Assembly (NCBI GenBank): GCA_003222135.1
Contig: QHUM01000057.1
Coordinates: 1 to 64,000 of the forward strand
Direction of reading: 5' to 3'
DNA from: Gemmatimonadota bacterium
GTDB taxonomy: Bacteria; Gemmatimonadota; Gemmatimonadetes; Gemmatimonadales; GWC2-71-9
DNA: 64,000 nucleotides
A program made the position numbers and the translations under genes. This document shows positions 36,100 through 45,230 of this stretch, one piece after another. Numbering within the stretch: the stretch's first letter is position 1; every line of letters starts with the position of its first letter. A model generated the notes under the pieces. That model was not told the DNA's origin. It was given only the letters and a program-made list of their open reading frames with translations, and did not search any database.

Positions 36100-36455
36100 G
36101 GCCGGGCCGGGGGCCGGGGTGGGCGAAGCTCGCCGAAGCGGTCGCCAGACAGGTGCCGCCCGCCGAGATCGAGACCATCTACCTGTTCACGCCGCTCAAG
36201 CGCGAGGGTCGGGAGTGGGGCACCGCGGTGGTGGCGCGCCGGTCCGCGGAGGGCGAGGGCCGGTTGCGCGTCTATACGGCACGCTACATGCTGATCGTGC
36301 GCGGGAAAGAACGGGGGCAGTCTCGTGTGGAAGTGATCGAAACGGGCCTCTCGCCGGCGGCGGTCATCGCGCAGGTGATGCAGGCGACGGCCGACCGCAC
36401 CGGCGATCCCGAGCCCCCGGTGGCGGTGGGGGCCGCGGTGTGGTATGAAGGCTGA
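36060..36455 (+). CDS. Unknown protein, 131 residues
   Basis: A small soluble protein whose ATG lies 40 bases inside the preceding gene, with no good ribosome-binding site; a shorter form is possible. Residues 25-110 alternate strands and helices ([34 protein letters not shown]). No family recognised. It sits between the ornithine-cyclodeaminase-like and arginine decarboxylase genes and ends 14 bases before the latter. Confidence 0.6.
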   Translation: MGAGTGAGDHPPVGPGRGPGWAKLAEAVARQVPPAEIETIYLFTPLKREGREWGTAVVARRSAEGEGRLRVYTARYMLIVRGKERGQSRVEVIETGLSPAAVIAQVMQATADRTGDPEPPVAVGAAVWYEG

Positions 36456-36469
36456 GAGGAGGTGACGCG

Positions 36470-37030
36470 TTGATCGAATCGCGAATGTTCGTGCCTACCA
36501 AGGCCTTTCTCACCAAGGGCGTTGGTCGGCACCGAGAAAAACTCACGAGCTTCGAGATGGCGCTGCGGGACGCGCATCTCGCCAACTTCAACCTCGTCCG
36601 GGTGAGCTCGATCTTCCCACCCCACTGCGAGCTGGTGGATCGCGAAGAGGGGCTCTCGCTCATGCAACCGGGACAGGTCGTGTTCGCCGTGATCGCCGAG
36701 TCCTCCACCAACGAGCCAAGCCGGCTCGTCGCCGCATCCATCGGCGTCGCGATGCCCGCCGATCCGACCCATCACGGCTACATCTCCGAGCACCATAGTT
36801 ATGGCCAGAACGAGGTGACGGCCGGGGAATATGCCGAAGACCTCGCCGCCTCCATGCTCGCCACCGTGCTGGGCGTGCCGTTCGAGCCCGGCACGGCCTG
36901 GGACGAGCGCCGGGAGCAGTGGCTCCTGTCGGGCGAGATCGTGCGCACGATGAATGTCACCTCCACCGCCGAGTGCGGCGAGGATGGCCGTTGGACCACC
37001 GTCGTCTCGGCGGTGTGCTTCTGCGGGTGA
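36470..37030 (+). CDS. pdaD: Pyruvoyl-dependent arginine decarboxylase
   Basis: Makes agmatine from arginine. The product (186 residues) cleaves itself at the Ser-Ser pair in RVSSIFPP (residues 46-47) to form the pyruvoyl cofactor. Other matches are [13 protein letters not shown] and ISEHHSYG. The start is TTG 36470, five bases after a perfect AGGAGGTGA ribosome-binding site. This family is best known from archaea and a few bacterial groups; here it stands in place of a PLP-type enzyme. Confidence 0.93.
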   Translation: MIESRMFVPTKAFLTKGVGRHREKLTSFEMALRDAHLANFNLVRVSSIFPPHCELVDREEGLSLMQPGQVVFAVIAESSTNEPSRLVAASIGVAMPADPTHHGYISEHHSYGQNEVTAGEYAEDLAASMLATVLGVPFEPGTAWDERREQWLLSGEIVRTMNVTSTAECGEDGRWTTVVSAVCFCG

Positions 37031-37743
37031 TCCCTTCATTCGCCCTGGCATTCCTCGGCGGGCTGCTGAGCTTCCTCTCCCCCTGCGTCTTGCCGCTGAT
37101 CCCGAGCTACGTGGGATTCCTCACCGGACTGTCGCTCGAACAGGTCGAGGGCCGACGCGACACGGTGCTGGTGCACGCCCTGTGGTTCGTGGCCGGTTTC
37201 TCCCTAGTGTTCGTCGTCCTGGGTCTGACGGCCTCGGCCGTCGGGGTCTTGCTGCTGAACTGGCGGGTGTGGATCGGCCGCATCGGCGGGGTGCTCGTCA
37301 TCCTGTTCGGCCTCTACCTCCTCGGGATCCTACGTCCCGCGTTCCTGAGGCGTGAGCGGCGTCTCCAGCTCGCCCACAAGCCGGTCGGCTACTTGGGCTC
37401 CGCGTTCGTGGGCGTCACATTCGGCGCGGCGTGGACTCCCTGCATCGGGCCGATCCTGGGCGCGATTCTCACGCTCGCCGCGACCCAGGCGAGCGTCGTC
37501 CACGGCACGACCCTCCTGGCGGCTTACGCCCTCGGGCTCGCCATTCCGTTCGTGCTCACCGCGCTCGCGCTCGAGCAGTTCCTCGGCTGGTTCCAGCGGT
37601 TCCGGCCCTACCTCGGCTGGGTGGATCGGATCGCGGGGGCCCTCCTCGTCCTCCTGGGCATTCTCCTGCTCACCGATCGTTTCACGCTGCTCGCCGGGTG
37701 GCTGCAGGGGCTCACGCCGGAGTTCTTGAGGAGCCGGTTGTAG
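37027..37743 (+). CDS. ccdA: CcdA-type thiol-disulfide transporter
   Basis: Moves reducing power across the membrane to periplasmic thioredoxin-like proteins and cytochrome c maturation. The product (238 residues, GTG start overlapping the decarboxylase stop) has six membrane segments and the paired cysteines in [14 protein letters not shown] and [12 protein letters not shown]. Its role beside a decarboxylase is unclear; the overlap suggests simple operon crowding. Confidence 0.92.
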   Translation: MIPSFALAFLGGLLSFLSPCVLPLIPSYVGFLTGLSLEQVEGRRDTVLVHALWFVAGFSLVFVVLGLTASAVGVLLLNWRVWIGRIGGVLVILFGLYLLGILRPAFLRRERRLQLAHKPVGYLGSAFVGVTFGAAWTPCIGPILGAILTLAATQASVVHGTTLLAAYALGLAIPFVLTALALEQFLGWFQRFRPYLGWVDRIAGALLVLLGILLLTDRFTLLAGWLQGLTPEFLRSRL

Positions 37744-37767
37744 GACGTGATGGATAACTCCCCGGTT

Positions 37768-37870
37768 GTTCCCACCCTCAAGGGTGGGCTCCGCCAGGCA
37801 CAGTGCTAAAGCACACGCGCATTGTCCTTTAGGACGGTGCAGTGCCGAGCCCATGCTTTAGCATGGGAAC
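37768..37870. repeat. Compound stem-loop repeat, copy B
   Basis: CCCACCCT-CA-AGGGTGGG (37771-37788), GTGCT-AA-AGCAC (37803-37814), GTCCT-TT-AGGAC (37824-37835) and CCCATGCT-TT-AGCATGGG (37850-37867). The last hairpin equals copy A at 21709 except for a T-A pair in place of a G-C pair, and the flank GTGCAGTGCCGAG is identical. It fills most of the gap between ccdA and the next gene (37744-37925). Confidence 0.85.
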
Positions 37871-37925
37871 TTCGAGAGCCGCGTTCCTATATTATGTGCC
37901 AGCGAAACCACGAGAGAGGCAATAA

Positions 37926-38620
37926 ATGAACACGCTTCAGAAGCACTGCTCGCATCTCATAGCAGTACTGGCCGCCGTCGCGTTGGCCGCGTGCGTCAAG
38001 AGTGACCAGGCGAACCAGACGGCCGACTCCACTGCGCGCAATCTGACGCTGGCCCCGACCGAGTCGACCGCCGCGATGAGGGATGTGCCGGCGCCGGCGA
38101 CCGAGCCGGCCAAGGCCGCCCCCGAGAAGAAGACACCCCAGCCGAAGCCCAAACCGCCGGTGCCCAAGCCGGTGGTGCCGACAACGTTGACAGCAGCAGT
38201 CGGGACCCGGGTGCCGCTCGCCGCGAGCGAGTCGATCAGCACCCGGCAGGCGAAAGCGGGTGATACCTTCACGGCCACGGTTGCCCAGGACGTCAAAGAC
38301 GCGGCCGGTCATGTGGTGATCCCGGCGGGTTCGGCGGTGCAGGGGACGATCGTCGCCGCTGAACCGGCGCCGAACCCCAGTTCGAGCGGCCGGCTGGAGA
38401 GGCGGACGCCGCCAAGGTAGGTGGTGGAGCGGTCGCGGGGGCCTTGGTCGGCAAGCTGCTCGGCAAGAACACGAAGGGTGCCCTGATCGGGGGCGCCGTG
38501 GGCGCCGCCGCCGGAGCCGCCGCGGCGCGGGCTTCGCGCGACATCGACGTCGTGCTCCCCAAAGGGGCGGCGATCACGCTCAAACTGAACAAGCCCCTGA
38601 CGGTGAAGCGGGTCGCCTGA
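37926..38620 (+). pseudogene. Frame-broken glycine-zipper lipoprotein gene
   Basis: The first frame (37926-38420) gives a lipoprotein signal (LAAVALAAC, lipid Cys at residue 23), a Pro/Lys-rich linker and a domain with GTRVPLAASESISTRQAKAGD. The frame then ends, but the -1 frame continues at once with AGALVGKLLGKNTKGALIGG and GAAAGAAAARA glycine-zipper segments and DIDVVLPKGAAITLKLN to a stop at 38620. The two parts read as one protein whose middle has been deleted or shifted. I see no slippery heptamer, so programmed shifting is unlikely; an assembly error is possible. Confidence 0.75.
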
Positions 38621-38627
38621 TTGGTAC

Positions 38628-38671
38628 GGGCGCGGTATGCCGTGATCCCACGGCATGCCGTGCCCCTTTAA
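38628..38671 (+). terminator. Terminator between convergent genes
   Basis: A 17-base stem (38628-38644 with 38649-38665, two G-U pairs) with a 4-base loop is followed by CTTTAATA. It overlaps the stop codon of the gamma-glutamyltransferase gene on the other strand. Confidence 0.75.
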
Positions 38672-40473
38672 TATCCCACCGCCCCGCCGCCGCGCCGGGG
38701 ATCGGCCACTCCGACCCAGCCGGCGGCGGTTCGTTCGATCGCCGCGATGTCGCCCATGCGACCCCGCTCGCGCAACTGGTAGCCCATAGTACGCAGGCCG
38801 TCGAGCGTCGTCTGGGCGAGCCCACCCCGCTCGTAGAAGACCACGTCCGGCAGCGCCTGCTGGTGCACACGCGGTGCGGCCACCGCTTCCGCGAGCGACA
38901 TGCCGTGGTCCAGCACATTCACGATCACCTGGTACACGCTGTTGATGATCGTCGGGCCTCCGGGTGTGCCCACGACCATGAAGAGGCGACCGGAGCGGTC
39001 GAGCACGAGCGACGGCGTCATCGCCGAGAGCATGCGCTTGTGCGGCGCGATGGCGTTGGCGGCGCCCTGGATCAGGCCGTACATGTTCGGCTTCCCGGGC
39101 GCCGTAGTGAAGTCGTCCATCTCGTTGTTCAGGAGGAACCCCGCACCCGTCACGGTGACCGCGCTGCCGAAGCCGCCGTTCAATGTGGTGGTGACTGCGG
39201 CGGCATTGCCGGCGGCGTCGACGACGGAGTAGTGCGTAGTCTCGGTGCCCTCGCCCGCCGAGGTGGCGAGCGGCGGCGTAGGCGTCGCCCGGTCCGGCAG
39301 AATCTGGGCGCGCAGCTCGGCGGCGTAGGACTTCGACAGGAGTCGCTCGAGCGGCATATCGACGAAGTCCGGGTCGCCGAGCCAGTGATTGCGGTCCATG
39401 AAGGCGCGTCGCATCGCCTCGACTTCGAGGTGGACATAGCCGGCGCTCCCGAACGGCGGCAGCGTGTCGTAGCCCTCCATGATGTTCAGGATCTCGCCCA
39501 TCGTCACGCCGCCCGAGCTCGCGGGGGGCATGGAATAGATCGAGTAGCCGCGGTAGCCGATCTGCACCGGGGTGCGCCACTTCGGCTGGTAGCGCCTGAG
39601 GTCGTCCTTCGTAATAAGCCCGTGGCCGCGCTGCATCTCCGCCGCGATCAGATCGGCGATCTGACCCTTGTAGAACACACTCGCCCCTGAGTCGGCGATG
39701 AGCTGCAGGGTGTGCGCGAGCTCAGGCTGGCGGAACGTGGTGCCGGATGCGGGCGCATGGCCGTCCACGAGGAACTGCTTCGCGGACGCCGGGAACCGCG
39801 CCAGCCGCTCCGCTTCTTCCGCGATCGCGCGGCTGCGCGCCGCATCGAGCGTGTGCTCGCGGGCGAGTCGGATCGCCGGGGCGAGGACCTTCCTCCAGGA
39901 CAGCCGTCCGGCGCTTTTCCAGGCTTCGTACATTCCGGCTACGCTGCCGGGGACGCCCGACGCGAGGTGACCGGTCAAGCTCTGATCGGTGGAGTTCCCG
40001 GTCGAGTCGACGTACATGTCGGGGGTGGCCCGGCCGGGCGCCATCTCCCGGTAGTCGAGCGCGCGCACGCGACCAGTCGTGTCGCGGTACACGATGAACC
40101 CCCCGCCGCCGATGTTGCCCGCCTCTGGGAGCACGACCGCGAGCGCAAATCCGACCGCCACCGCGGCGTCGACGGCATTACCGCCCTGCTTGATGATCTC
40201 GATCCCGACCTGGCTCGCGAGCGGATGACCGGACACGACCATCGCCCGGGGGCCCGACACGGTGACGCCCTTGCCGGCGAGGGACCAGGTCTCCGGGATG
40301 ATCGGCCGCCCGGTGACGACCGCGTCGGCGCCGGCGCCCGGTGCCGCGGGGTGAGCGGCGGGCGCGGCGGCCGCGGCTGGCGGCGCGGGGATCGTCTCGG
40401 GCGGCCGCGTGCCGCCGCACGCGGTGAGCACGGCGAGGGCGACGGCGGGGGCCGTAAGCAGGATCTGGCGCAT
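38668..40473 (-). CDS. ggt: Gamma-glutamyltransferase (lipoprotein)
   Basis: Hydrolyses or transfers the gamma-glutamyl group of glutathione and related peptides in the periplasm. I start at ATG 40473 (601 residues) because this gives a lipoprotein signal (LAVLTACGG) and a normal Ggt; the ORF runs further only into the operator region. The autocleavage Thr is in TETTHYSVVD, and VVSGHPLASQVG, GGNAVDAAVA and TPGGPTIINSVYQVI are Ggt signatures. The gene is divergent from murQ over a 9-base inverted repeat. Confidence 0.95.
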   Translation of the reverse strand: MRQILLTAPAVALAVLTACGGTRPPETIPAPPAAAAAPAAHPAAPGAGADAVVTGRPIIPETWSLAGKGVTVSGPRAMVVSGHPLASQVGIEIIKQGGNAVDAAVAVGFALAVVLPEAGNIGGGGFIVYRDTTGRVRALDYREMAPGRATPDMYVDSTGNSTDQSLTGHLASGVPGSVAGMYEAWKSAGRLSWRKVLAPAIRLAREHTLDAARSRAIAEEAERLARFPASAKQFLVDGHAPASGTTFRQPELAHTLQLIADSGASVFYKGQIADLIAAEMQRGHGLITKDDLRRYQPKWRTPVQIGYRGYSIYSMPPASSGGVTMGEILNIMEGYDTLPPFGSAGYVHLEVEAMRRAFMDRNHWLGDPDFVDMPLERLLSKSYAAELRAQILPDRATPTPPLATSAGEGTETTHYSVVDAAGNAAAVTTTLNGGFGSAVTVTGAGFLLNNEMDDFTTAPGKPNMYGLIQGAANAIAPHKRMLSAMTPSLVLDRSGRLFMVVGTPGGPTIINSVYQVIVNVLDHGMSLAEAVAAPRVHQQALPDVVFYERGGLAQTTLDGLRTMGYQLRERGRMGDIAAIERTAAGWVGVADPRRGGGAVGY

Positions 40474-40486
40474 GCTGAATTGTGCA

Positions 40487-40510
40487 CGTTGACCCGAGTT
40501 TGGGTCAACG
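40487..40510. promoter_or_regulatory. Operator-like inverted repeat between ggt and murQ
   Basis: CGTTGACCC (40487-40495) and GGGTCAACG (40502-40510) are exact complements around 6 bases. Each arm contains TTGACC, a fair -35 box in each direction, so a dimeric regulator bound here would affect both ggt and the murQ operon. This is inference from symmetry alone. Confidence 0.5.
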
Positions 40511-40560
40511 CCTAACTTGGGGGCCACCTGACACACTCATGACCGCCCGTTCCGGCGGCG

Positions 40561-41358
40561 GTGCGGGCCGTGCGGTCCGAGATCGCGCGGGCGATCGACC
40601 TCGTGGTCGAGGCCTTCAAGCAAGGTGGGCGGTTGGTCTACGTGGGAGCGGGCACGTCGGGCCGGCTTGGCGTGCTGGACGCGAGCGAGTGTCCGCCCAC
40701 CTTCGGCACGCCGCCCGAGATGGTTATCGGCATCATCGCGGGGGGGCTGCAGTCGCTCGTGAAGGGCCTGGAGGGAGCGGAGGACGACGTGAACGCGGGC
40801 GCCCGGGCCATGGACGATGCGCGCGTCACGCCGCAGGATTTCGTCCTGGGGATTGCGGCAAGCGGCACCACGCCGTTCGTGCGCGCGGCTCTGACGCGCG
40901 CCCAGACGATCGGCGCCGTCACGGGGCTGCTGTCGTGCTCCGATCCGCCCAAGATTCTGTTGGAGACCTGCGACGTGCTCATGCTCCCCAAGGTCGGCCC
41001 TGAGGCGCTCACCGGCTCCACCCGTATGAAAGCGGGGACGGCGACCAAGCTCGTGCTCAATACCCTCTCCACCGGCGCGATGATCCGGCTGGGGCGCGCG
41101 TACGGCAACCTGATGGTCGACTTGATGGCCTGGAGCGACAAGCTCCGGGACCGCGGCGAGCGCATCGTCATGGAGTGCTGCGGCGTGGACCGCCCGGCGG
41201 CGCGCCGTGCGATCGAAGCCGCGGCCGGGAGCGTCAAGCTCGCGATCGTGATGGCGAAGCATCGCGTCGGGAAGGCCGAGGCCGAGCGGCTGCTCGCGCA
41301 GGCGGGCGGATTCGTGCGGCGGGCGGTGGGTGACCCGCCGCCGGTACGATTGCGATGA
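40561..41358 (+). CDS. murQ: N-acetylmuramic acid 6-phosphate etherase, N-terminally short
   Basis: MurQ splits lactate from MurNAc-6-phosphate in murein recycling. VYVGAGTSGRLGVLDASECPP with the catalytic Glu, the second catalytic Glu region (LEGAEDDV) and the SIS-domain TGSTRMKAGTATK loop are present. But the product (265 residues from GTG 40561) lacks about 40 residues at the start (normal is near 300). An in-frame stop at 40540 precedes it and only 65 bases separate it from ggt, so the missing part is not there. An ATG at 40539 is in another frame. Confidence 0.88.
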   Translation: MRAVRSEIARAIDLVVEAFKQGGRLVYVGAGTSGRLGVLDASECPPTFGTPPEMVIGIIAGGLQSLVKGLEGAEDDVNAGARAMDDARVTPQDFVLGIAASGTTPFVRAALTRAQTIGAVTGLLSCSDPPKILLETCDVLMLPKVGPEALTGSTRMKAGTATKLVLNTLSTGAMIRLGRAYGNLMVDLMAWSDKLRDRGERIVMECCGVDRPAARRAIEAAAGSVKLAIVMAKHRVGKAEAERLLAQAGGFVRRAVGDPPPVRLR

Positions 41359-42479
41359 CGAGTTGTCTCGCCGTCGGGGTGATGTCGGGCACCTCGCTCG
41401 ACGGCGTCTCGACGGCGCTGGTCCGGCTCACCGACGACCCCCTCGCCGCCCAGCTGATCGCCTTCCGCCAGGAGCCCTACGGCGCAGCGGAACGGGGGCA
41501 GATCGTCGACGCGATCGCGCGCGGCGGCTCGAAGGATCTGGCGCTGCTCCACGTCGCGCTGGGCGAGCGCTTCGCCGGCGCGATCCTCCAGCTCCTCGCC
41601 GGGGCCGGGACGGCTCCCGGCGAGGTGGCCTTCGTCGCCTCACACGGTCAGACTATCTGGCACGAGCCCGGTCGCGCGACGCTGCAGCTGGGCGATCCCG
41701 CGGTGATCGCCGAGCGGGTGGGCGTGCGGGTGGTGAGCGACTTCCGCTCGCGCGACGTGGCCGCGGGCGGGCAGGGCGCGCCGCTCGTGCCCCTCGCTGA
41801 CGTCATGCTGTTTGGGCATCCCGAGCGGGGCCGGCTGCTGCTCAACGTCGGCGGGATCGCGAACGTCACCTGGGTGCCGCGCCGCGGCGCCACCGCGGGC
41901 GCCCTCGCGTTCGACACCGGCCCCGGGGTGGGGGTGATCGACGCTGTCACGCGCCGCGTCGAGCCCACGGCGGCGTTCGACCGGGACGGTGCGCGCGCGC
42001 GCCGCGGCAAGCCGGTCACGCGGGTGCTCGATGGGCTGCTCGCCGATCCGTATTTCGCGGCGCCGCCCCCCAAGAGCACGGGCCGGGAGCGCTTCGGGAT
42101 CGAGTTCGCCGATCGCCTGATCGGTCTCGTACACCAGGCGGGCGGCTCCGACAACGACGCGGTCGCGACCGCCACGGCGCTCACCGCCGAGACGATCGCC
42201 CGCGCGCTCGAGCGCTGGACCCCGGACGGGGGAGGCGAGGCCGAGCTGGTGATCTCCGGTGGAGGCGCCCGCAATCCCGTGCTCTTCGAGCTGCTCGTCG
42301 CCCGCGTACGTCCGCGTCCGGTGCTGCCGTTTGACCGGCTGTTCTTCGACGGCGAGGCGAAGGAGGCGCTCGCGTTCGCGTTCCTCGGCTTCCTCACGCT
42401 CGCCGGCAAGCCCGGGAACCTCCCGGCTGCCACGGGAGCCCGCGGCGCGCGAGTGCTCGGCCACGTCACACCGGCGTGA
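41355..42479 (+). CDS. anmK: Anhydro-N-acetylmuramic acid kinase
   Basis: Phosphorylates and opens 1,6-anhydroMurNAc, giving the MurQ substrate. The product (374 residues) begins with VGVMSGTSLDGV and shows GQTIWH, NVGGIANVTW and DTGPGVGVIDA, with the Asp catalytic base. The ATG overlaps the murQ stop (ATGA), so kinase and etherase are coupled. Confidence 0.95.
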   Translation: MTSCLAVGVMSGTSLDGVSTALVRLTDDPLAAQLIAFRQEPYGAAERGQIVDAIARGGSKDLALLHVALGERFAGAILQLLAGAGTAPGEVAFVASHGQTIWHEPGRATLQLGDPAVIAERVGVRVVSDFRSRDVAAGGQGAPLVPLADVMLFGHPERGRLLLNVGGIANVTWVPRRGATAGALAFDTGPGVGVIDAVTRRVEPTAAFDRDGARARRGKPVTRVLDGLLADPYFAAPPPKSTGRERFGIEFADRLIGLVHQAGGSDNDAVATATALTAETIARALERWTPDGGGEAELVISGGGARNPVLFELLVARVRPRPVLPFDRLFFDGEAKEALAFAFLGFLTLAGKPGNLPAATGARGARVLGHVTPA

Positions 42480-43909
42480 GCGGCTCGCTCGCGCGGCTCG
42501 TCTTCCCGGCCCTGCGGTGGCAGCGCCAGAGCTTCGACCACGAGCAGCCGAAGATCGACGCCGCGCTCGCCGCCGGCGTGGGCGGCTTCATCATCTTCGG
42601 CGGGACCCGCGCGACGGTCACCGCGCTCACGGAGGAGCTGCGGCGTCAGGCGGGGCGCCCGCTCTTGATCGGCGCCGACGTCGAGCGGGGCGTCGCCCAG
42701 CAGGTCAGGGAACTCACCGAGCTGCCGCCCCCAGCGGCGCTCGGCTACCTCGACGACCTCGAGGCCACGCGCACCTGCGGCGTGATCACCGGGTCCGAGG
42801 CCCGGTCGGTGGGGATCAACTGGGCGTTCGCGCCCGTGTGCGACCTGGATCTGGAGCCCAGGAATCCGATCGTACAGACGCGCTCGTTCGGCGCCGATCC
42901 GACGCGCGTCGGTGAGCACGCCGCCGCCTGGATCCGTGGTGTGCAGGAGCACGGCGTGCTGGGGTGCGGCAAGCACTACCCCGGCCACGGTCGCACCACG
43001 CGTGATTCGCACGAGACCTTGCCCCGCGTCCTGACGCCTGCCGCCGAGCTGCAGCACGTCGACCTCACCCCGTTCGAGTACGCGATTCGGGCGGGCGTGG
43101 GCAGCATGATGAGTGCCTTCGTGGCGTTTCCGGGGTGGGACCCATCTGGGCGGGCCGCGAGCTTTTCGCCCGAAATCCTCGGCTATCTCCGGGGCACGTT
43201 GAACTTCGCCGGGCTGGTCGTGACCGACGCGCTGATCATGGCCGGCGCGAGCGCGGCCCAGCCGGTGCCGTCCGCCACGGTCAGCGCCGTCGCGGCGGGG
43301 TGCGACGCACTCTTGTATCCCGAGGAGTTCCGGGGCGTCATCGCAGCGCTGGACCGAGCCGTCGGATCCGAGATTTCGACCACCCGGGCTGACGAAGCCC
43401 TGGCCCGCTACGAGCAGGCGGCAGCGCTGTGGGACTCGGGCGCCGCTCAGGGGCTGCCCGACCTCGCGGCCCACGGCGCCTTCGCCGATGGGCTCGCCGA
43501 CCGGGCGGTGCGGCTGCTGCGCGGCGAGCCGCCGGCGCTCCGCTCCCCGCTGTCCGTCGCGATCGTCGACGACGATGTGGGCGGGCCGTACACGGTCGGA
43601 CCGCGCGATGTGTTTACGCGGACGCTGCGGGAGGCAGGGGTCGGAATCGGGAAAAGAGAAAGGGGAAACGGGAAACGTGTGGTGTTGGTGTACGCTGAGC
43701 CGAGGTCGTGGAAAGGTCGAGCGGACCTCGGCCCGCGCTCGCTGGTGCACCTGCGCCGCCTCGTCCCCGGGGCGCAGCTCGTCGTGCTGTTCGCACACCC
43801 GCGGCTCGCGCGCCAGATCCCGGGCTCCGCGCCGGTGGTGTGCTGCTGGCACGGCCAGCCCTTAATGCAGAGGGCGGCTGCAAGATGGGTGCTGGGGAGA
43901 ATCCGGTAA
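42476..43909 (+). CDS. NagZ-like family 3 glycoside hydrolase
   Basis: Likely a beta-N-acetylglucosaminidase of murein recycling. The product (477 residues, GTG start overlapping anmK) has ADVERGV, the KHYPGHGRTTRDSHETLP signature of NagZ with the His/Asp general acid pair, and the nucleophile Asp in VVTDALIM. The C-terminal third differs from NagZ; a basic insertion of about 12 residues (GKRERGNGKR) is coded by A/G-rich sequence at 43648-43678, unlike the surrounding sequence. No signal peptide is visible, so it acts in the cytoplasm. Confidence 0.85.
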   Translation: MSGSLARLVFPALRWQRQSFDHEQPKIDAALAAGVGGFIIFGGTRATVTALTEELRRQAGRPLLIGADVERGVAQQVRELTELPPPAALGYLDDLEATRTCGVITGSEARSVGINWAFAPVCDLDLEPRNPIVQTRSFGADPTRVGEHAAAWIRGVQEHGVLGCGKHYPGHGRTTRDSHETLPRVLTPAAELQHVDLTPFEYAIRAGVGSMMSAFVAFPGWDPSGRAASFSPEILGYLRGTLNFAGLVVTDALIMAGASAAQPVPSATVSAVAAGCDALLYPEEFRGVIAALDRAVGSEISTTRADEALARYEQAAALWDSGAAQGLPDLAAHGAFADGLADRAVRLLRGEPPALRSPLSVAIVDDDVGGPYTVGPRDVFTRTLREAGVGIGKRERGNGKRVVLVYAEPRSWKGRADLGPRSLVHLRRLVPGAQLVVLFAHPRLARQIPGSAPVVCCWHGQPLMQRAAARWVLGRIR

Positions 43910-43912
43910 ACG

Positions 43913-43938
43913 GCCGGTGAAACGGGCCTTTCACCGGC
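43913..43938. terminator. Hairpin between convergent genes
   Basis: GCCGGTGAAA (43913-43922) pairs with TTTCACCGGC (43929-43938) across 6 bases, covering the stop codon of the minus-strand gene. No clear T-run, so strength is uncertain. Confidence 0.6.
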
Positions 43939-45230
43939 TGTCGCCCAGTCTTTTCAAGTAGTCGGCGACGAGCGCCGCCGGGACCCCGTAGATGATTTTT
44001 CCCTGCGACTCGCGGTTCCCTCCGTACAAGACAGCTACGACGTGGCCGGCGCGATCGAAGATGGGACTCCCGGACGAGCCCGGCGCGCCGTAGCCGTCCA
44101 CCTGCACGACGTTCGACAACACCTTGCTCACCGTGCCCACCGTCAGGGTTGGGTCGGCCACTACGGCGCTCTGGCCGTGGCGCTCCATCGGCAGGTCTTC
44201 CCCGAGCGGGTAGCCGATGATGGCAACGGGGTCTCCCCGCTGCAGGCCCGACGTCAGCCGTATCGGCGACGCCGAGGAAGCGGGCCTGGAACCATTGCTT
44301 CGAGCCCGAGAACTTGACGGCCATCGCCAGGGGCCGGCGGTCCCCCGCTTCGCCCACGAGGACATGCTTGTTGGTGACCAGCGTGCCTTGAGAGTCGATT
44401 GCGAACGCGGTGCCCGTGAACACCTCGACGTCCGAATACTTGACGACGAGGAGCGCGACCGCGTCCTGGTTGTTCCGCGAGATCGCGCGGTAGTCGACCG
44501 CCGCCGCGCCCGCCAGGCCCCGCTGGCGGGCTTCGGCCGTATCGAGCTGCGCCCGCAGCCGGGCGACCGAAGGCGCGCCGCTGCCGGAGCCCGCCGTCGC
44601 AAGCTCGCCCCGCAGCCTGGCAACCTCGGCCTGCGATTCGCGGAGCGCGTCCCGGACGCTTTCGAGCTCGGACTGGAACCGCGAGAGCAGGCGCCGGGCT
44701 TCGCGATTCAAGCTGTCGGCCCGTGCGCGCAGCGCGACGAGGTCCCGAGCGTCGCGCGCGGCCTCCCATTGGCTCCATCCGAATCCCGCCAGCGCCAGGC
44801 CGAGCAGGCCGATCAATACCTTGGTCCTGCGGCGCAGATGCGTGAGCTCCGCCACGACGCGCAGGGCGGCGCTGGCGCGGCGCTCCCGCGACCCGGTCAC
44901 CGCGTCCGTCTCGCCTGCTGCCACCATCACGCGGAATTCCACGGAGGGCCCCTGCGGCCCGAAGCCGATCACGTCGCCATCGCGGAGGACGACGTCGCCC
45001 GTGATCCGCTCAGCGTTGACGAAGGTGCCGTTTTTCGAGCCCAGGTCGCGGATGCTGAACGACTCGCCGTGCCGCACGATGGCCGCGTGGCGCGAGGAGA
45101 CGTCGAGATCGCGCTCGGCGTCGAAGCGAACATCCGATAGCGGGTGGCGGCCGAGCCCGATGTAGGCCTTGCGGAAGGTCGCGACCGCTCCGGCGCGCGC
45201 GCCCGACAGGAACCGGAACTGGGCGGTCAC
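43931..45230 (-). pseudogene. FHA domain / trypsin-like protease, frameshifted
   Basis: The first 330 residues read FHA domain (about residues 25-105, SSRHAAIVRHGESF and DLGSKNGTFVN), a membrane segment (about residues 138-155), a coiled coil, then the start of a trypsin-like domain with the catalytic His (TLVTNKHVLVGE). Near 44250 the frame is lost. The -1 frame on the same strand carries the remainder, LQRGDPVAIIGYPLG and the Ser motif GAPGSSGSPIFD, to a stop at 43931. Compared with related proteases about 25 residues around the catalytic Asp seem missing. Either a real deletion or an assembly error. GTG start overlapping the phosphatase stop. Confidence 0.75.

Noticed and set aside
38390..38425. 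Programmed -1 frameshift in the lipoprotein gene
   Set aside because: No slippery heptamer or following pseudoknot was seen; a deletion explains the break better.
40482..41003. Alternative gene starting at ATG 40539 in another frame
   Set aside because: That frame gives Arg/Gly-rich sequence without family features, while the murQ frame is plainly coding from 40561.
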